Positions 1 to 6,880 of a stretch of DNA of 14,360 bases are shown piece after piece. This stretch comes from an uncultured Blautia sp. GTDB taxonomy: Bacteria > Bacillota > Clostridia > Lachnospirales > Lachnospiraceae. Where the stretch lies: positions 1 to 14,360 of the forward strand of contig CAKRRX010000060.1 in assembly GCA_934394595.1 (NCBI GenBank), in the 5' to 3' direction. The stretch's first letter is position 1. Each line of letters begins with the position of its first letter. The notes beneath the pieces were generated by a model. That model saw nothing but the letters and a program-made list of their open reading frames with translations, was not told the DNA's origin and searched no databases. The translations under genes and the position numbers were made by a program.

Positions 1-66
1 CCGTCCCTGGATCAGGTGGAACAGTTTAAAGTGGATATGGCTGAATTAAGAAAGGAACTGATGTGA
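1..66 (+). CDS. Transketolase N-terminal subunit, 3' end only (partial)
   Basis: The window opens inside a reading frame that gives 21 residues, ending in ...AELRKELM, before a TGA at 64-66. The stop overlaps the ATG of the next gene (TGATG), which indicates translational coupling. The next gene is plainly the C-terminal half of a split transketolase. In such pairs the N-terminal (thiamine-diphosphate-binding) subunit precedes it with exactly this kind of overlap. The identification therefore rests on the neighbour, since the 21 residues contain no diagnostic motif. Confidence 0.75.
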   Translation, partial: PSLDQVEQFKVDMAELRKELM

Positions 67-1019
67 TGGGAAAAGAAGCTTTAAGCAAGGCATTTTCTGA
101 GATGATCCTGGAAGAAGCAAAAAAGGATCGGGATATCATTGTGGTATGTACGGATTCAAGAGGTTCTGCAAAGCTTGGAAGCTATCCGGAGGAACTTCCG
201 GAACAGTTTGTGGAGATGGGAATTGCAGAGCAGAACAGTGTGACCGTTTCGGCAGGAATGGCTTACATGGGAAAAAAAGTATTTATTATGGGGCCTGCAA
301 GCTTTTACAGTTCACGTGCTGCAGAGCAGATCAAGGTGGATGTGGCATATTCCCATAATAATGTGACGGTGATCGGAATCAGCGGTGGAATCAGTTACGG
401 AGCGCTGGGCGCAACCCATCATTCCCTGCAGGATATAGCACTTATGAGGGCAATCCCGGGACTGACTGTCCTGATCCCTTCCGATGCAGTACAGATGAAA
501 AAGATCACAAAGGAACTGCTGGAAAATCCAAGACCAGCATACATAAGGGTCGGAAGAAATCCGGTGCCGGTGATTTATGAGGAAACTGCAAAAATAGAGA
601 TCGGAAAGGCGAACTGGCTGAAAACCGGAACAGATATGGGAATCATTGTATGCGGACAGCTGGTGCATACTGCAATAGAAGCAGCAGAAGAACTGGAAAA
701 AGAAAGAATTTTTGTTTCTGTTCTGGACATGCATACCATCAAACCTTTTGATGAGGCAGCAGTACTGGAAATGGCAGAAAAATGTGGAAGTATTCTGACA
801 CTGGAAGAACACAGCATTTACGGGGGGCTTGGTGGAATGGTAGCGGAAGCTGTGGCAAAGACAGATCCGGTTCCAGTACACATATGTGGAATCCCTGATG
901 AAGATGTACCAAATGGTACCGATCAGGAAGTGTTCCATTATTATGGAATGGATACAGAAGGCCTGAAAGAAAAAATCAGAAAAATCCTTCAGAAAAATAA
1001 AAAAACAATGACTGCATAA
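66..1019 (+). CDS. Transketolase C-terminal subunit (split transketolase)
   Basis: The 317-residue product is the pyrimidine-binding plus C-terminal half of a two-subunit transketolase. Together with the upstream subunit it moves two-carbon ketol units between sugar phosphates, using thiamine diphosphate, in the cytoplasm. The pyrimidine-domain signature GIAEQN is at residues 52-57; E55 is the glutamate that activates the cofactor. GATHHSLQDIALMR at about 115-128 matches the substrate-side loop of split transketolases. The C-terminal domain (about 185-310) includes LDMHTIKPFD and LEEHSIYGGLGG. Length is normal for the subunit (about 310). I chose ATG 66, which overlaps the previous stop; GTG 63 directly before it is possible. 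Directly downstream lies a sugar ABC importer, so this is probably a dedicated catabolic transketolase rather than the housekeeping pentose-phosphate enzyme. That role is inference. Confidence 0.93.
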   Translation: MGKEALSKAFSEMILEEAKKDRDIIVVCTDSRGSAKLGSYPEELPEQFVEMGIAEQNSVTVSAGMAYMGKKVFIMGPASFYSSRAAEQIKVDVAYSHNNVTVIGISGGISYGALGATHHSLQDIALMRAIPGLTVLIPSDAVQMKKITKELLENPRPAYIRVGRNPVPVIYEETAKIEIGKANWLKTGTDMGIIVCGQLVHTAIEAAEELEKERIFVSVLDMHTIKPFDEAAVLEMAEKCGSILTLEEHSIYGGLGGMVAEAVAKTDPVPVHICGIPDEDVPNGTDQEVFHYYGMDTEGLKEKIRKILQKNKKTMTA

Positions 1020-1033
1020 TGCAGCAAACAAAG

Positions 1034-1055
1034 GTATCAAAGTGATACGCACTTT
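1034..1055 (+). repeat. Two overlapping small inverted repeats before the binding-protein gene
   Basis: GTATCA (1034-1039) and TGATAC (1043-1048) form a perfect 6-bp repeat with a 3-base centre. AAAGTG (1039-1044) and CACTTT (1050-1055) form a second, overlapping one, so the two hairpins exclude each other. They sit in the 69-base gap between the transketolase stop and the binding-protein start, ahead of the RBS AAAGGAGAG (about 1075-1083). I see no -35/-10 pair here. An operator or an mRNA processing site is possible. Confidence 0.3.
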
Positions 1056-1088
1056 AAAATATTTCTTCAAAATGAAAGGAGAGCAACT

Positions 1089-2108
1089 ATGAAACGTAGA
1101 GTATTGGGGATTCTTTTAACAGCAGCAATGGTGACATCCATGACAGCAGCATCTGTAATGGCAGAGGATAGCGGCTTTAACCCGGACACAGAGACAGATA
1201 CCATTACTTATGACAAGTTAGAGGAAGAGTTCGGTCCTTTATCCGACCTGGAGCTTCCGGAAGAGATTTCCATCGGCGGTATCCTGAAAAACCAGGCAAA
1301 CGAATTCTGGCTTTCTCTGGGAGATGGTATGACAGCAGCTGCAGAAGAAAACGGCGCAAGCATGGACATCCAGGCAACCAGAACAGAGACAGATACAGCC
1401 GGACAGCTTTCCATTGCAGAGACCATGCTGCAGAACAATTACAATGCGCTGGTTCTTTCCCCACTTACAAATGAGTGTCTGGATACAGCTGTTGCAACAG
1501 CAAAAGATGCAGGTATCCCTATCGTAAATGCAAACTGTGAGTACATTGCAGATGCAGATGTTTTTGTAGGCGGTCTTCAGATTGAGATCGGACACAAAGC
1601 AGCAGATTATATCGCTGAAAAAATCGGGGAAAAAGGAAAGGTTGCCATTCTGGAAGGCGTTTCCGGAACCTTTACTTCTATCCAGCGTGTAAACGGATTT
1701 AATGAGCAGATCGCAAATTATCCGGATATCGAAGTAGTAGCAAGCGTACCTGGCGATTATGAGATGGAAAAAGGTATGAACGTTGCAACCGATATCCTGA
1801 CACAGAATGATGACATTGATGCAATCTACTGCTGTAATGATAACATGGCTCTTGGTGCTGTTGAGGCACTTCGAAATGCAGGTAAGCTTGGTGATGTAGT
1901 GGTAATCGGTGTTGACGGAACCGGCGATGCATACAAATCCATCCATGCAGGTGAGCTGACCGCAACCGTAGACCAGTTCCCGGATACAAACGGTAGAGTA
2001 GCAGTTGAAGTTGCTTTAAGACTTCTTGGCGGACAGGAAATCCCACGTGTGGTAAGTACTCCAATTGAAGTTGTAGATGAAGAAAACGCAGCTGAATTTA
2101 ATAAATAA
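1089..2108 (+). CDS. Sugar ABC transporter substrate-binding protein (RbsB-like, Peripla_BP_4)
   Basis: This 339-residue secreted protein is the extracellular receptor of the importer encoded by the next two genes. Residues 1-25 form a signal peptide (basic MKRR, hydrophobic core, ending ASVMA before EDSG), consistent with signal peptidase I cleavage. There is no lipobox cysteine, which is unusual for a monoderm Firmicute, where such proteins are normally lipid-anchored. The mature part has the two-lobed type I periplasmic-binding-protein pattern: ILKNQANEFW near the start, NALVLSPLT and GIPIVNAN in lobe one, and CNDNMALGAVEAL, VVVIGVDGTGDAY and TATVDQFP in the lobe-two and hinge region. The RBS AAAGGAGAG lies about six bases before the ATG. 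The family binds pentoses, hexoses or related molecules; the ligand cannot be read from the sequence. Confidence 0.93.
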   Translation: MKRRVLGILLTAAMVTSMTAASVMAEDSGFNPDTETDTITYDKLEEEFGPLSDLELPEEISIGGILKNQANEFWLSLGDGMTAAAEENGASMDIQATRTETDTAGQLSIAETMLQNNYNALVLSPLTNECLDTAVATAKDAGIPIVNANCEYIADADVFVGGLQIEIGHKAADYIAEKIGEKGKVAILEGVSGTFTSIQRVNGFNEQIANYPDIEVVASVPGDYEMEKGMNVATDILTQNDDIDAIYCCNDNMALGAVEALRNAGKLGDVVVIGVDGTGDAYKSIHAGELTATVDQFPDTNGRVAVEVALRLLGGQEIPRVVSTPIEVVDEENAAEFNK

Positions 2109-2118
2109 ATCTGTGAAT

Positions 2119-2154
2119 CACCTGAAACAGTTCCATATGGGGCTGTTTCAGGTG
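2119..2154 (+). repeat. 12-bp perfect hairpin after the binding-protein gene
   Basis: CACCTGAAACAG (2119-2130) and CTGTTTCAGGTG (2143-2154) are perfect complements around a 12-base loop. They lie eleven bases after the binding-protein stop and 24 bases before the ATPase start. No T-run follows, so it is not a standard intrinsic terminator. In transporter operons such hairpins often protect the upstream message from 3' exonucleases, giving more binding protein than membrane parts. That role is inferred here. Confidence 0.6.
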
Positions 2155-2177
2155 GATGAGAAGATAAGGGTGAGAGA

Positions 2178-3701
2178 ATGAATTTATCTAATGAAATAAT
2201 CTTAAAAATGACAAATATCAGTAAACGCTTCGGAGCTGTACAGGCATTAGATAATGTTCAGTTCGAATTGCGCAAGGGAGAAGTACATGCTCTTGTAGGA
2301 GAAAACGGAGCTGGAAAAAGTACTTTTCTGAATATTATGTCAGGAACCTATCAGCAGGATACAGGAGAGATCCTCCTGAACAATGAGCCTGTGGAATTTA
2401 AGACACCATTGGCTGCAAAGGAAAAGGGAATCATAAAGGTTCATCAGGAATTACAGCTGATTCCGGAATTATCCGTTGCCCAGAATATGTTTCTGGGAAA
2501 TGAAATCACAAACAGATTCGGCATGCTTGACTATAAAGAAATGGAAAAAAAGGCAAATGAAATGCTCCAGAAGCTCCATGCCGGTTTTGACAGCAGTGTG
2601 ATCACAAAGACTTTAAGTACTGCACAGCAGCAGATGGTAGAAATTGCAAAGGCTTTATTTTATGATTTTAATGTGCTGGCGCTGGATGAGCCAACAGCCA
2701 GTCTGACAACCAAAGAAATCGACGAATTATTTAAAATTGTAAATGAATTGAAAAAACAGGGAAAGGCGATCATCTACATTTCCCACAGGATGGAAGAAAT
2801 TTTTGATATATGTGACAGAGTGACCGTATTTAGAGATGGAAAATACATTGATACAACAGATGTTGCCAGTGTAACCAGGGCACAGCTGGTAAAAATGATG
2901 GTTGGCCGTGACATGGGAAGTGAAAATTATCATAAAGAGCAGCCTGTGCCGGAAAATACCGTTCTGGAAGTGAAAAACTTCACAGATGCCGACAATCGTT
3001 TTAGAAATATCAATTTTAAACTGAATAAAGGAGAGATACTTGGACTTGCAGGGCTGGTAGGAGCCGGAAGAACAGAGTTGGTAAGAGCTATATTTGGAGC
3101 AGATACCAGACACAGTGGAGAGATATTCCTCAATAGCAAAAAGGTGGAAATCAAATGTCCACATGATGCGATCCAAAATGGAATTATGCTGATTCCGGAA
3201 GATCGAAAAATACAGGGCTTTGTTCCAGGATTATCCAATACCGCAAATGTGGCTCTGAGCAATCTGGACAGATACAAAAAGGGGCCTGTTCTGAACTTTG
3301 GATATATGAACAAACAGGTTAAGGAACTGACCGATCAGCTGGATGTCCATCCGGCGGACAACAATCTGAAAACCAGCCAGTTAAGTGGTGGAAATCAGCA
3401 GAAGATCGTGGTGGCAAAGGCACTGAATGTGGAACCGGATATCCTGATCCTGGATGAGCCCACCAGAGGAATCGACGTAAATGCAAAGCACGAAATCTAT
3501 GAACTGATCCGAAGACTTGCGGACAGTGGAAAGTCGATTATCCTGATCTCCTCAGAACTTCCGGAAGTATTGAAGATGAGTGACCGGATCCTGGTTATGT
3601 ATGAGGGAAGGATGACTGGAGAACTGGATGGAAAAGAAGCAGTGGAAGACAGTGTAATGTATTATGCAGTAGGAGGCTCAGATGATGAAAAGCATATTTA
3701 A
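2178..3701 (+). CDS. Sugar ABC transporter ATP-binding protein, double domain (RbsA/MglA-type)
   Basis: This 507-residue cytoplasmic ATPase powers the importer and has two fused nucleotide-binding domains. The first has Walker A GENGAGKST (41-49), a variant signature LSTAQQQ (146-152) and Walker B LALDEP (167-172). The second has a degenerate Walker A GLVGAGRTE (K replaced by R, about 292-300), the EDR motif (341-343), signature LSGGNQQ (402-408) and Walker B ILILDEP (422-428). One intact and one degenerate site is normal for the ribose/galactose CUT2 class, and the length is typical (about 500). The start at ATG 2178 has an AAGGGTGAG-type RBS; ATG 2208 is an alternative. The 3' end overlaps the permease gene by 17-20 bases, implying coupled translation. 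Confidence 0.95.
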   Translation: MNLSNEIILKMTNISKRFGAVQALDNVQFELRKGEVHALVGENGAGKSTFLNIMSGTYQQDTGEILLNNEPVEFKTPLAAKEKGIIKVHQELQLIPELSVAQNMFLGNEITNRFGMLDYKEMEKKANEMLQKLHAGFDSSVITKTLSTAQQQMVEIAKALFYDFNVLALDEPTASLTTKEIDELFKIVNELKKQGKAIIYISHRMEEIFDICDRVTVFRDGKYIDTTDVASVTRAQLVKMMVGRDMGSENYHKEQPVPENTVLEVKNFTDADNRFRNINFKLNKGEILGLAGLVGAGRTELVRAIFGADTRHSGEIFLNSKKVEIKCPHDAIQNGIMLIPEDRKIQGFVPGLSNTANVALSNLDRYKKGPVLNFGYMNKQVKELTDQLDVHPADNNLKTSQLSGGNQQKIVVAKALNVEPDILILDEPTRGIDVNAKHEIYELIRRLADSGKSIILISSELPEVLKMSDRILVMYEGRMTGELDGKEAVEDSVMYYAVGGSDDEKHI

Positions 3702-4623
3702 AAGTTCAGATGTAAAGAGAAAACTGGGAATTGTGGCAAGTTTACTGGTGTTGATGCTGGTATTTACCGTATTGACAAACAAGTTCCTTTCTGCTGGCAA
3801 TTTCCGAAACATTTTGCAGCAGGCAGCAATTAATTTATGTGTGGCAATTGGAATGACTTTTGTTATAATTACAGGTGGAATTGATCTTTCTGTAGGATCT
3901 GTAATGGCATTGAGCGGCATGATCATGGCAATTGTGATGAATGCAGGAGTCCATCCCATTCTTGCAGTGATCCTGGGATTAGTTGTGGGAAGCCTGGCAG
4001 GCGCTTTAAACGGCGTTTTGATCGCCAAAATGCAGCTTCAGCCATTTCTGGTAACCCTTGGTACCATGAGTGCATACAGAGGACTTACCCTGATCATCTC
4101 CAACGGACTGCCTGTAAGAGGATTTTCCACAGGATATGTGCAGGTGATGAACTCCTTAAACAGCAGTGTTCCCCTTCCTGTAATCTTATCACTGGTTCTG
4201 GCATGTGTGGCATTTTTTGTACTGAAATATCTGAAATTCGGACAGTATTTATTTGCACTTGGTGGAAATGAAGAAGCAACTCGGCTTTCAGGCATCGGAA
4301 CTGCGAAAATGAAGATCATGACCTATGCTTTCAGCGGCTTTTGCAGTGTACTGGCAGCCATTATCTTCCTTGGCAGACTGGGCGCAGCAGATCCACAGGC
4401 AGGCGATGGTTATGAGATGAATGCCATTGCGGCAGCTGCAATTGGAGGTGCTTCACTGGCTGGTGGAAAAGGAAGTATAGTGGGAACTATTATTGGATGT
4501 TTGATTTTACAGACCTTAAATAATGGACTGACTCTTTTGAATGTCCAATCCTTCTATCAAACCTTTGCAATCGGTATTATTGTAATCATAGCAACGATTA
4601 TCGACAGATATTCATCAAAATAA
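3682..4623 (+). CDS. Sugar ABC transporter permease (RbsC-type, BPD_transp_2)
   Basis: This integral membrane protein of 312-313 residues forms the channel of the importer. It is almost wholly hydrophobic, with about eight to ten membrane segments. It shows the RbsC hallmarks GMTFVIITGGIDLSVGSVMAL (about 53-73), the LQPFLVTLGTMSAYRGL stretch, and ALGGNEEATRLSGI. The late cytoplasmic segment AIAAAAIGGASLAGGKGSIVGT is the loop that contacts the ATPase in this family. Two adjacent ATGs (3682 and 3685) are available. The RBS AGGAGG at 3671-3676 favours the second slightly (8-base rather than 5-base gap). It overlaps the ATPase gene end. One permease gene suggests a homodimer, as in ribose transporters. 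Confidence 0.95.
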   Translation: MMKSIFKSSDVKRKLGIVASLLVLMLVFTVLTNKFLSAGNFRNILQQAAINLCVAIGMTFVIITGGIDLSVGSVMALSGMIMAIVMNAGVHPILAVILGLVVGSLAGALNGVLIAKMQLQPFLVTLGTMSAYRGLTLIISNGLPVRGFSTGYVQVMNSLNSSVPLPVILSLVLACVAFFVLKYLKFGQYLFALGGNEEATRLSGIGTAKMKIMTYAFSGFCSVLAAIIFLGRLGAADPQAGDGYEMNAIAAAAIGGASLAGGKGSIVGTIIGCLILQTLNNGLTLLNVQSFYQTFAIGIIVIIATIIDRYSSK

Positions 4624-4628
4624 AACCA

Positions 4629-4654
4629 TTCATTTCAGAAAATGAAAGAGGAGG
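4629..4654 (+). promoter_or_regulatory. Hairpin and RBS setting the start of the isomerase-like gene
   Basis: TTCATTT (4629-4635) and AAATGAA (4640-4646) pair over 7 bp around the tetraloop CAGA, immediately before the RBS GAGGAGG (4648-4654). The RBS is 8 bases from ATG 4663, which identifies that codon as the real start. The in-frame ATG at 4642 lies inside the hairpin arm, upstream of the RBS, and has no RBS of its own. Confidence 0.6.
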
Positions 4655-4662
4655 AATTTATC

Positions 4663-5850
4663 ATGAGCGATTCAATCAGAAAAACATTTGAGCAGGGAAA
4701 TGGAATCTTTCGTATGGTGCCGAACTTTATCCCGGTAAAATTCGGAGTGCCAGGACGTAGACTGAAAATCCATCCAGATGATTATTTTGCATACGGAGCA
4801 GATTCCGGAACTATCATGGAGCGCTGGTTCTGTGCCATCAACGGCACAAGAGTAAAAAATCCAAAACGCCCGGATCAGGGCCTGAGCTATGTACTGGGCT
4901 GTGACGGAGAGAAATTTTTGTTAAGAGATGCGGTGAAAGAATTAAAGGAAGAGCTGATTGGAGAAGAACTGCAGAATAAATATGGAACTTTCCCGGTATT
5001 TTCCAAGTTCTTTGATTATGATACACCACTGTATTTCCACTTCCATCCGGAAACCAGAAAAGCAAAGGATGTGGGTTGCGAGGCAAAGCCGGAATGTTAT
5101 TATTTCCCGCCGCAGCTGAACAACCATAGTGGAAGACGTCCCTCTACATACATGGGTTTTAACCCTGAGGTAACAAAAGACGAGGTAAGAGAGTGTATTG
5201 ACAATTTCAGCAAAAAGGATACTCATATTACCAGATTATCAAGAGCTTTTGACATTGAGGTGGGAACTGGATGGTACGTACCTGCTGGTGTAATTCATGC
5301 ACCGGGTTCTCTTCTTACTTATGAGCCTCAATGGGGAACGGATCTGAATTGTGTTCTGGAAAATGTGGTATGCGGAGAAGTATTTGGAGAGAAGTATTTG
5401 AAGGATATCTGTCCGGAGGGTTGCGAGGATACGACAGAATACATTATGGATGCCATTGACTGGGAAGCAAACTATGATCCGAACTTTAAGGAGCATTATT
5501 TCAGACCGTCTGTACAGTTGGAATCTACACAGGACGGGCTGATTGAAAAGTGGGTATGCTACGGAAATGATTTTGTTTCCGCAAAAGAAGTGACCATTCT
5601 TCCTGGAAAAGAAATCACATTGACAGATAAGGCAGCTTACGGCTGTGTGATCGTACAGGGATTTGGTAAATTTGGTGATTTTGACGCAGAAGCTGTGAAT
5701 ATGATGCGTGTAGGTGACCAGACAGCTGATGAGTATTTTGTAAGTAAAGCTGCTGCACAGAAAGGTATCCGAATTTGTAACAGAAGTACAGTTGAGCCAA
5801 TGGTGATTTTACAGCATTTTGGCCCGGATAATACATTTTACAATAAGTAA
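4663..5850 (+). CDS. Phosphomannose-isomerase-fold (cupin) protein, probable sugar isomerase
   Basis: The 395-residue product resembles class I mannose-6-phosphate isomerase. It has the zinc-site pattern of that cupin fold: HFHPE at 126-130 (in place of the usual QVHPD), KPECYYF around 142-148 with E144, and the stretch PAGVIHAPGSLLTYEPQ at 207-223 with H212 (compare AGTVHAIG...E.Q of PMI). A second, weaker cupin half follows (about 310-395). The start is ATG 4663, set by the RBS GAGGAGG. It is the last gene of the transport and transketolase operon and stops directly against the terminator. Established knowledge: PMI-fold enzymes interconvert aldoses and ketoses, and some act on free sugars. 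Inference: it isomerises the imported sugar before the transketolase steps. The diverged HFHPE motif argues against housekeeping ManA. The exact substrate is unknown. Confidence 0.7.
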   Translation: MSDSIRKTFEQGNGIFRMVPNFIPVKFGVPGRRLKIHPDDYFAYGADSGTIMERWFCAINGTRVKNPKRPDQGLSYVLGCDGEKFLLRDAVKELKEELIGEELQNKYGTFPVFSKFFDYDTPLYFHFHPETRKAKDVGCEAKPECYYFPPQLNNHSGRRPSTYMGFNPEVTKDEVRECIDNFSKKDTHITRLSRAFDIEVGTGWYVPAGVIHAPGSLLTYEPQWGTDLNCVLENVVCGEVFGEKYLKDICPEGCEDTTEYIMDAIDWEANYDPNFKEHYFRPSVQLESTQDGLIEKWVCYGNDFVSAKEVTILPGKEITLTDKAAYGCVIVQGFGKFGDFDAEAVNMMRVGDQTADEYFVSKAAAQKGIRICNRSTVEPMVILQHFGPDNTFYNK

Positions 5851-5895
5851 AAAAATCCTCATATCAGCGAAAATTAGGCTGATATGAGGATTTTT
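5851..5895. terminator. Bidirectional intrinsic terminator between convergent operons
   Basis: A perfect 18-bp inverted repeat (5851-5868 and 5878-5895) encloses a 9-base loop. The outer five base pairs are A on the left and T on the right, so either strand yields a GC-containing stem (CCTCATATCAGC) followed by a U-run. It begins directly after the isomerase-like stop codon and lies 17 bases beyond the mecA stop on the other strand, so it can end both transcripts. Confidence 0.92.
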
Positions 5896-5912
5896 CAGTG
5901 GTGTACCATGGA

Positions 5913-6653
5913 TCAGATAGCAGCCAGCTTCTGCAAGGCTTTCTGTGTGATCAGTTCGCAGTGTTCTCTGTAGTGAGACTCTGCAGCCAATGTGGAAGAA
6001 CGGCCGGTGCCATATTCAGAGAGGATATTACAGATTTTATTGAAATCCTCAGCAGAACAGGAAGACTGATGGAGAATCAGCTGATAAAGTCCCTCCTCAT
6101 CCTTGTAAAGGGTATTACGTCCTTTAAAGAAGCCGTCCAGTCCGTGGGCAGCTGCGATGACATCGTCAAGTGTATGGAAGGTATAAAGCCGAATCAGGCT
6201 GACTTGTGTCTGTGGGGATTCAGAATCTGAAGATTCCTTTGTCTGCGCTTCTTTAGTATCCTGTTTGTCTGAGAGCACTTTTTTACTTTCCTCACAGAGC
6301 TTCTGGAAGATATCGATAATGTTGTCCGCACCGTCAAAGTGGACAGCGTCTGGCTTTGCTTTTTTATAGGGGGAAAACTTGGAAAAACGTGTGTCTAGCT
6401 CTTCCGGATCTTCTACTTTGGTGATGATAAGGATGACACTTTCCGCACTTACAGGAATAGCCTCGATCATCAGAGGAATGTTGTCTGCTTCAAAACCAAA
6501 CTCAATCTGTGCCTGCTGCATCATATCACGGAACAACTTCTTCGCTTTATCTGTGCCATAGGCCAGCTCGCTGATGCGGATCTGGTGACTGTCAAGGTCT
6601 TCCTTGGTGAGGGTACAGCGGATCTGTGTATCGCTGATCTTTTCAATTTTCAT
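5913..6653 (-). CDS. mecA: MecA-type adaptor protein for ClpC/ClpP proteolysis
   Basis: The 246-residue cytoplasmic adaptor delivers substrates to the ClpCP protease; in Bacillus MecA controls the competence factor ComK. The N-terminal substrate-binding domain begins MKIEKISDTQIRCTLTKEDL and continues with ISELAYGTDKAKKLFRDMMQQAQIEFGF (about 28-54). The C-terminal ClpC-binding domain is about 150-246 (LYTFHTLDDVIAAAHGL, LILHQSSCSAEDFNKICNILSEYG, HYREHCELI). Between them is a charged, low-complexity linker (about 125-150), rich in K, E, S and D. Length is slightly above that of the Bacillus protein (218). I chose ATG 6653 because the family starts MKIE. A longer frame reaching 6764 is open but lacks similarity and would overlap the promoter. 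The RBS is modest (AGGATGTGA). It faces the sugar operon and is not functionally linked to it. Confidence 0.9.
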   Translation of the reverse strand: MKIEKISDTQIRCTLTKEDLDSHQIRISELAYGTDKAKKLFRDMMQQAQIEFGFEADNIPLMIEAIPVSAESVILIITKVEDPEELDTRFSKFSPYKKAKPDAVHFDGADNIIDIFQKLCEESKKVLSDKQDTKEAQTKESSDSESPQTQVSLIRLYTFHTLDDVIAAAHGLDGFFKGRNTLYKDEEGLYQLILHQSSCSAEDFNKICNILSEYGTGRSSTLAAESHYREHCELITQKALQKLAAI

Positions 6654-6680
6654 ATTATCACATCCTATTCTTTCTGGATC

Positions 6681-6735
6681 GTCACCGAACAGGGAAAATT
6701 GGTGACTGTGGAATATTGCATAACTATGATTCCAC
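6681..6735 (-). promoter_or_regulatory. Twin hairpins in the mecA 5' leader
   Basis: In the predicted mecA leader two inverted repeats stand side by side, one base apart. GTGGAAT (6708-6714) pairs with ATTCCAC (6729-6735), and GTCACC (6681-6686) pairs with GGTGAC (6701-6706). Both are perfect and both have exactly 14-base loops. The first lies at the expected transcription start. They could be an operator, or leader hairpins affecting translation or stability. Confidence 0.4.
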
Positions 6736-6764
6736 ATTTTATAATATATGATGAAAAAGTGCAA
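6736..6764 (-). promoter_or_regulatory. Predicted sigma-A promoter for mecA
   Basis: Read on the minus strand, TTGCAC (6764-6759) and TAAAAT (6741-6736) are separated by exactly 17 bases; an overlapping TATAAA gives a 15-base spacer. Transcription would begin near 6729, about 75 bases before the mecA ATG. The DNA upstream is very AT-rich, which fits an UP element. Confidence 0.55.
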
Positions 6765-6847
6765 TAGGAAAAGAAAGGCTATTTTTTTCTTTATTTATAA
6801 AATATTTCGAAAGAATGGGAAAAAAATCTTAAACCTGTGAAAATCTA

Positions 6848-6876
6848 TTGCATTTGAAAAAAGGAATCCGTATAAT
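6848..6876 (+). promoter_or_regulatory. Strong sigma-A promoter driving a structured RNA
   Basis: TTGCAT (6848-6853) and a perfect TATAAT (6871-6876) are separated by 17 bases. A/T-rich DNA at about 6780-6840 lies just upstream and could act as an UP element. The expected start is near 6883, at the beginning of the structured region. It is divergent from the mecA promoter; the two -35 boxes are about 85 bases apart. Confidence 0.8.
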
Positions 6877-6880
6877 GAGG

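Noticed and set aside
312..1070. Long open frame on the minus strand opposite the transketolase subunit
   Set aside because: It is antisense to a strongly conserved enzyme, rich in Cys, His and Phe with no family-like motif, and has no RBS. It is a shadow of the codon bias of the real gene.
1239..1946. 235-codon minus-strand frame opposite the sugar-binding protein
   Set aside because: Cys/Ile-rich antisense translation without domain features; the plus-strand gene is certain.
4642..4662. Earlier in-frame ATG for the isomerase-like protein
   Set aside because: It lies upstream of the strong RBS GAGGAGG, inside a hairpin arm, so the extra seven residues are probably not translated.
6654..6764. 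37-residue N-terminal extension of MecA
   Set aside because: The family begins MKIE at 6653, where an RBS exists. The extension would place the start at the -35 of the predicted promoter and has no homology-like sequence.
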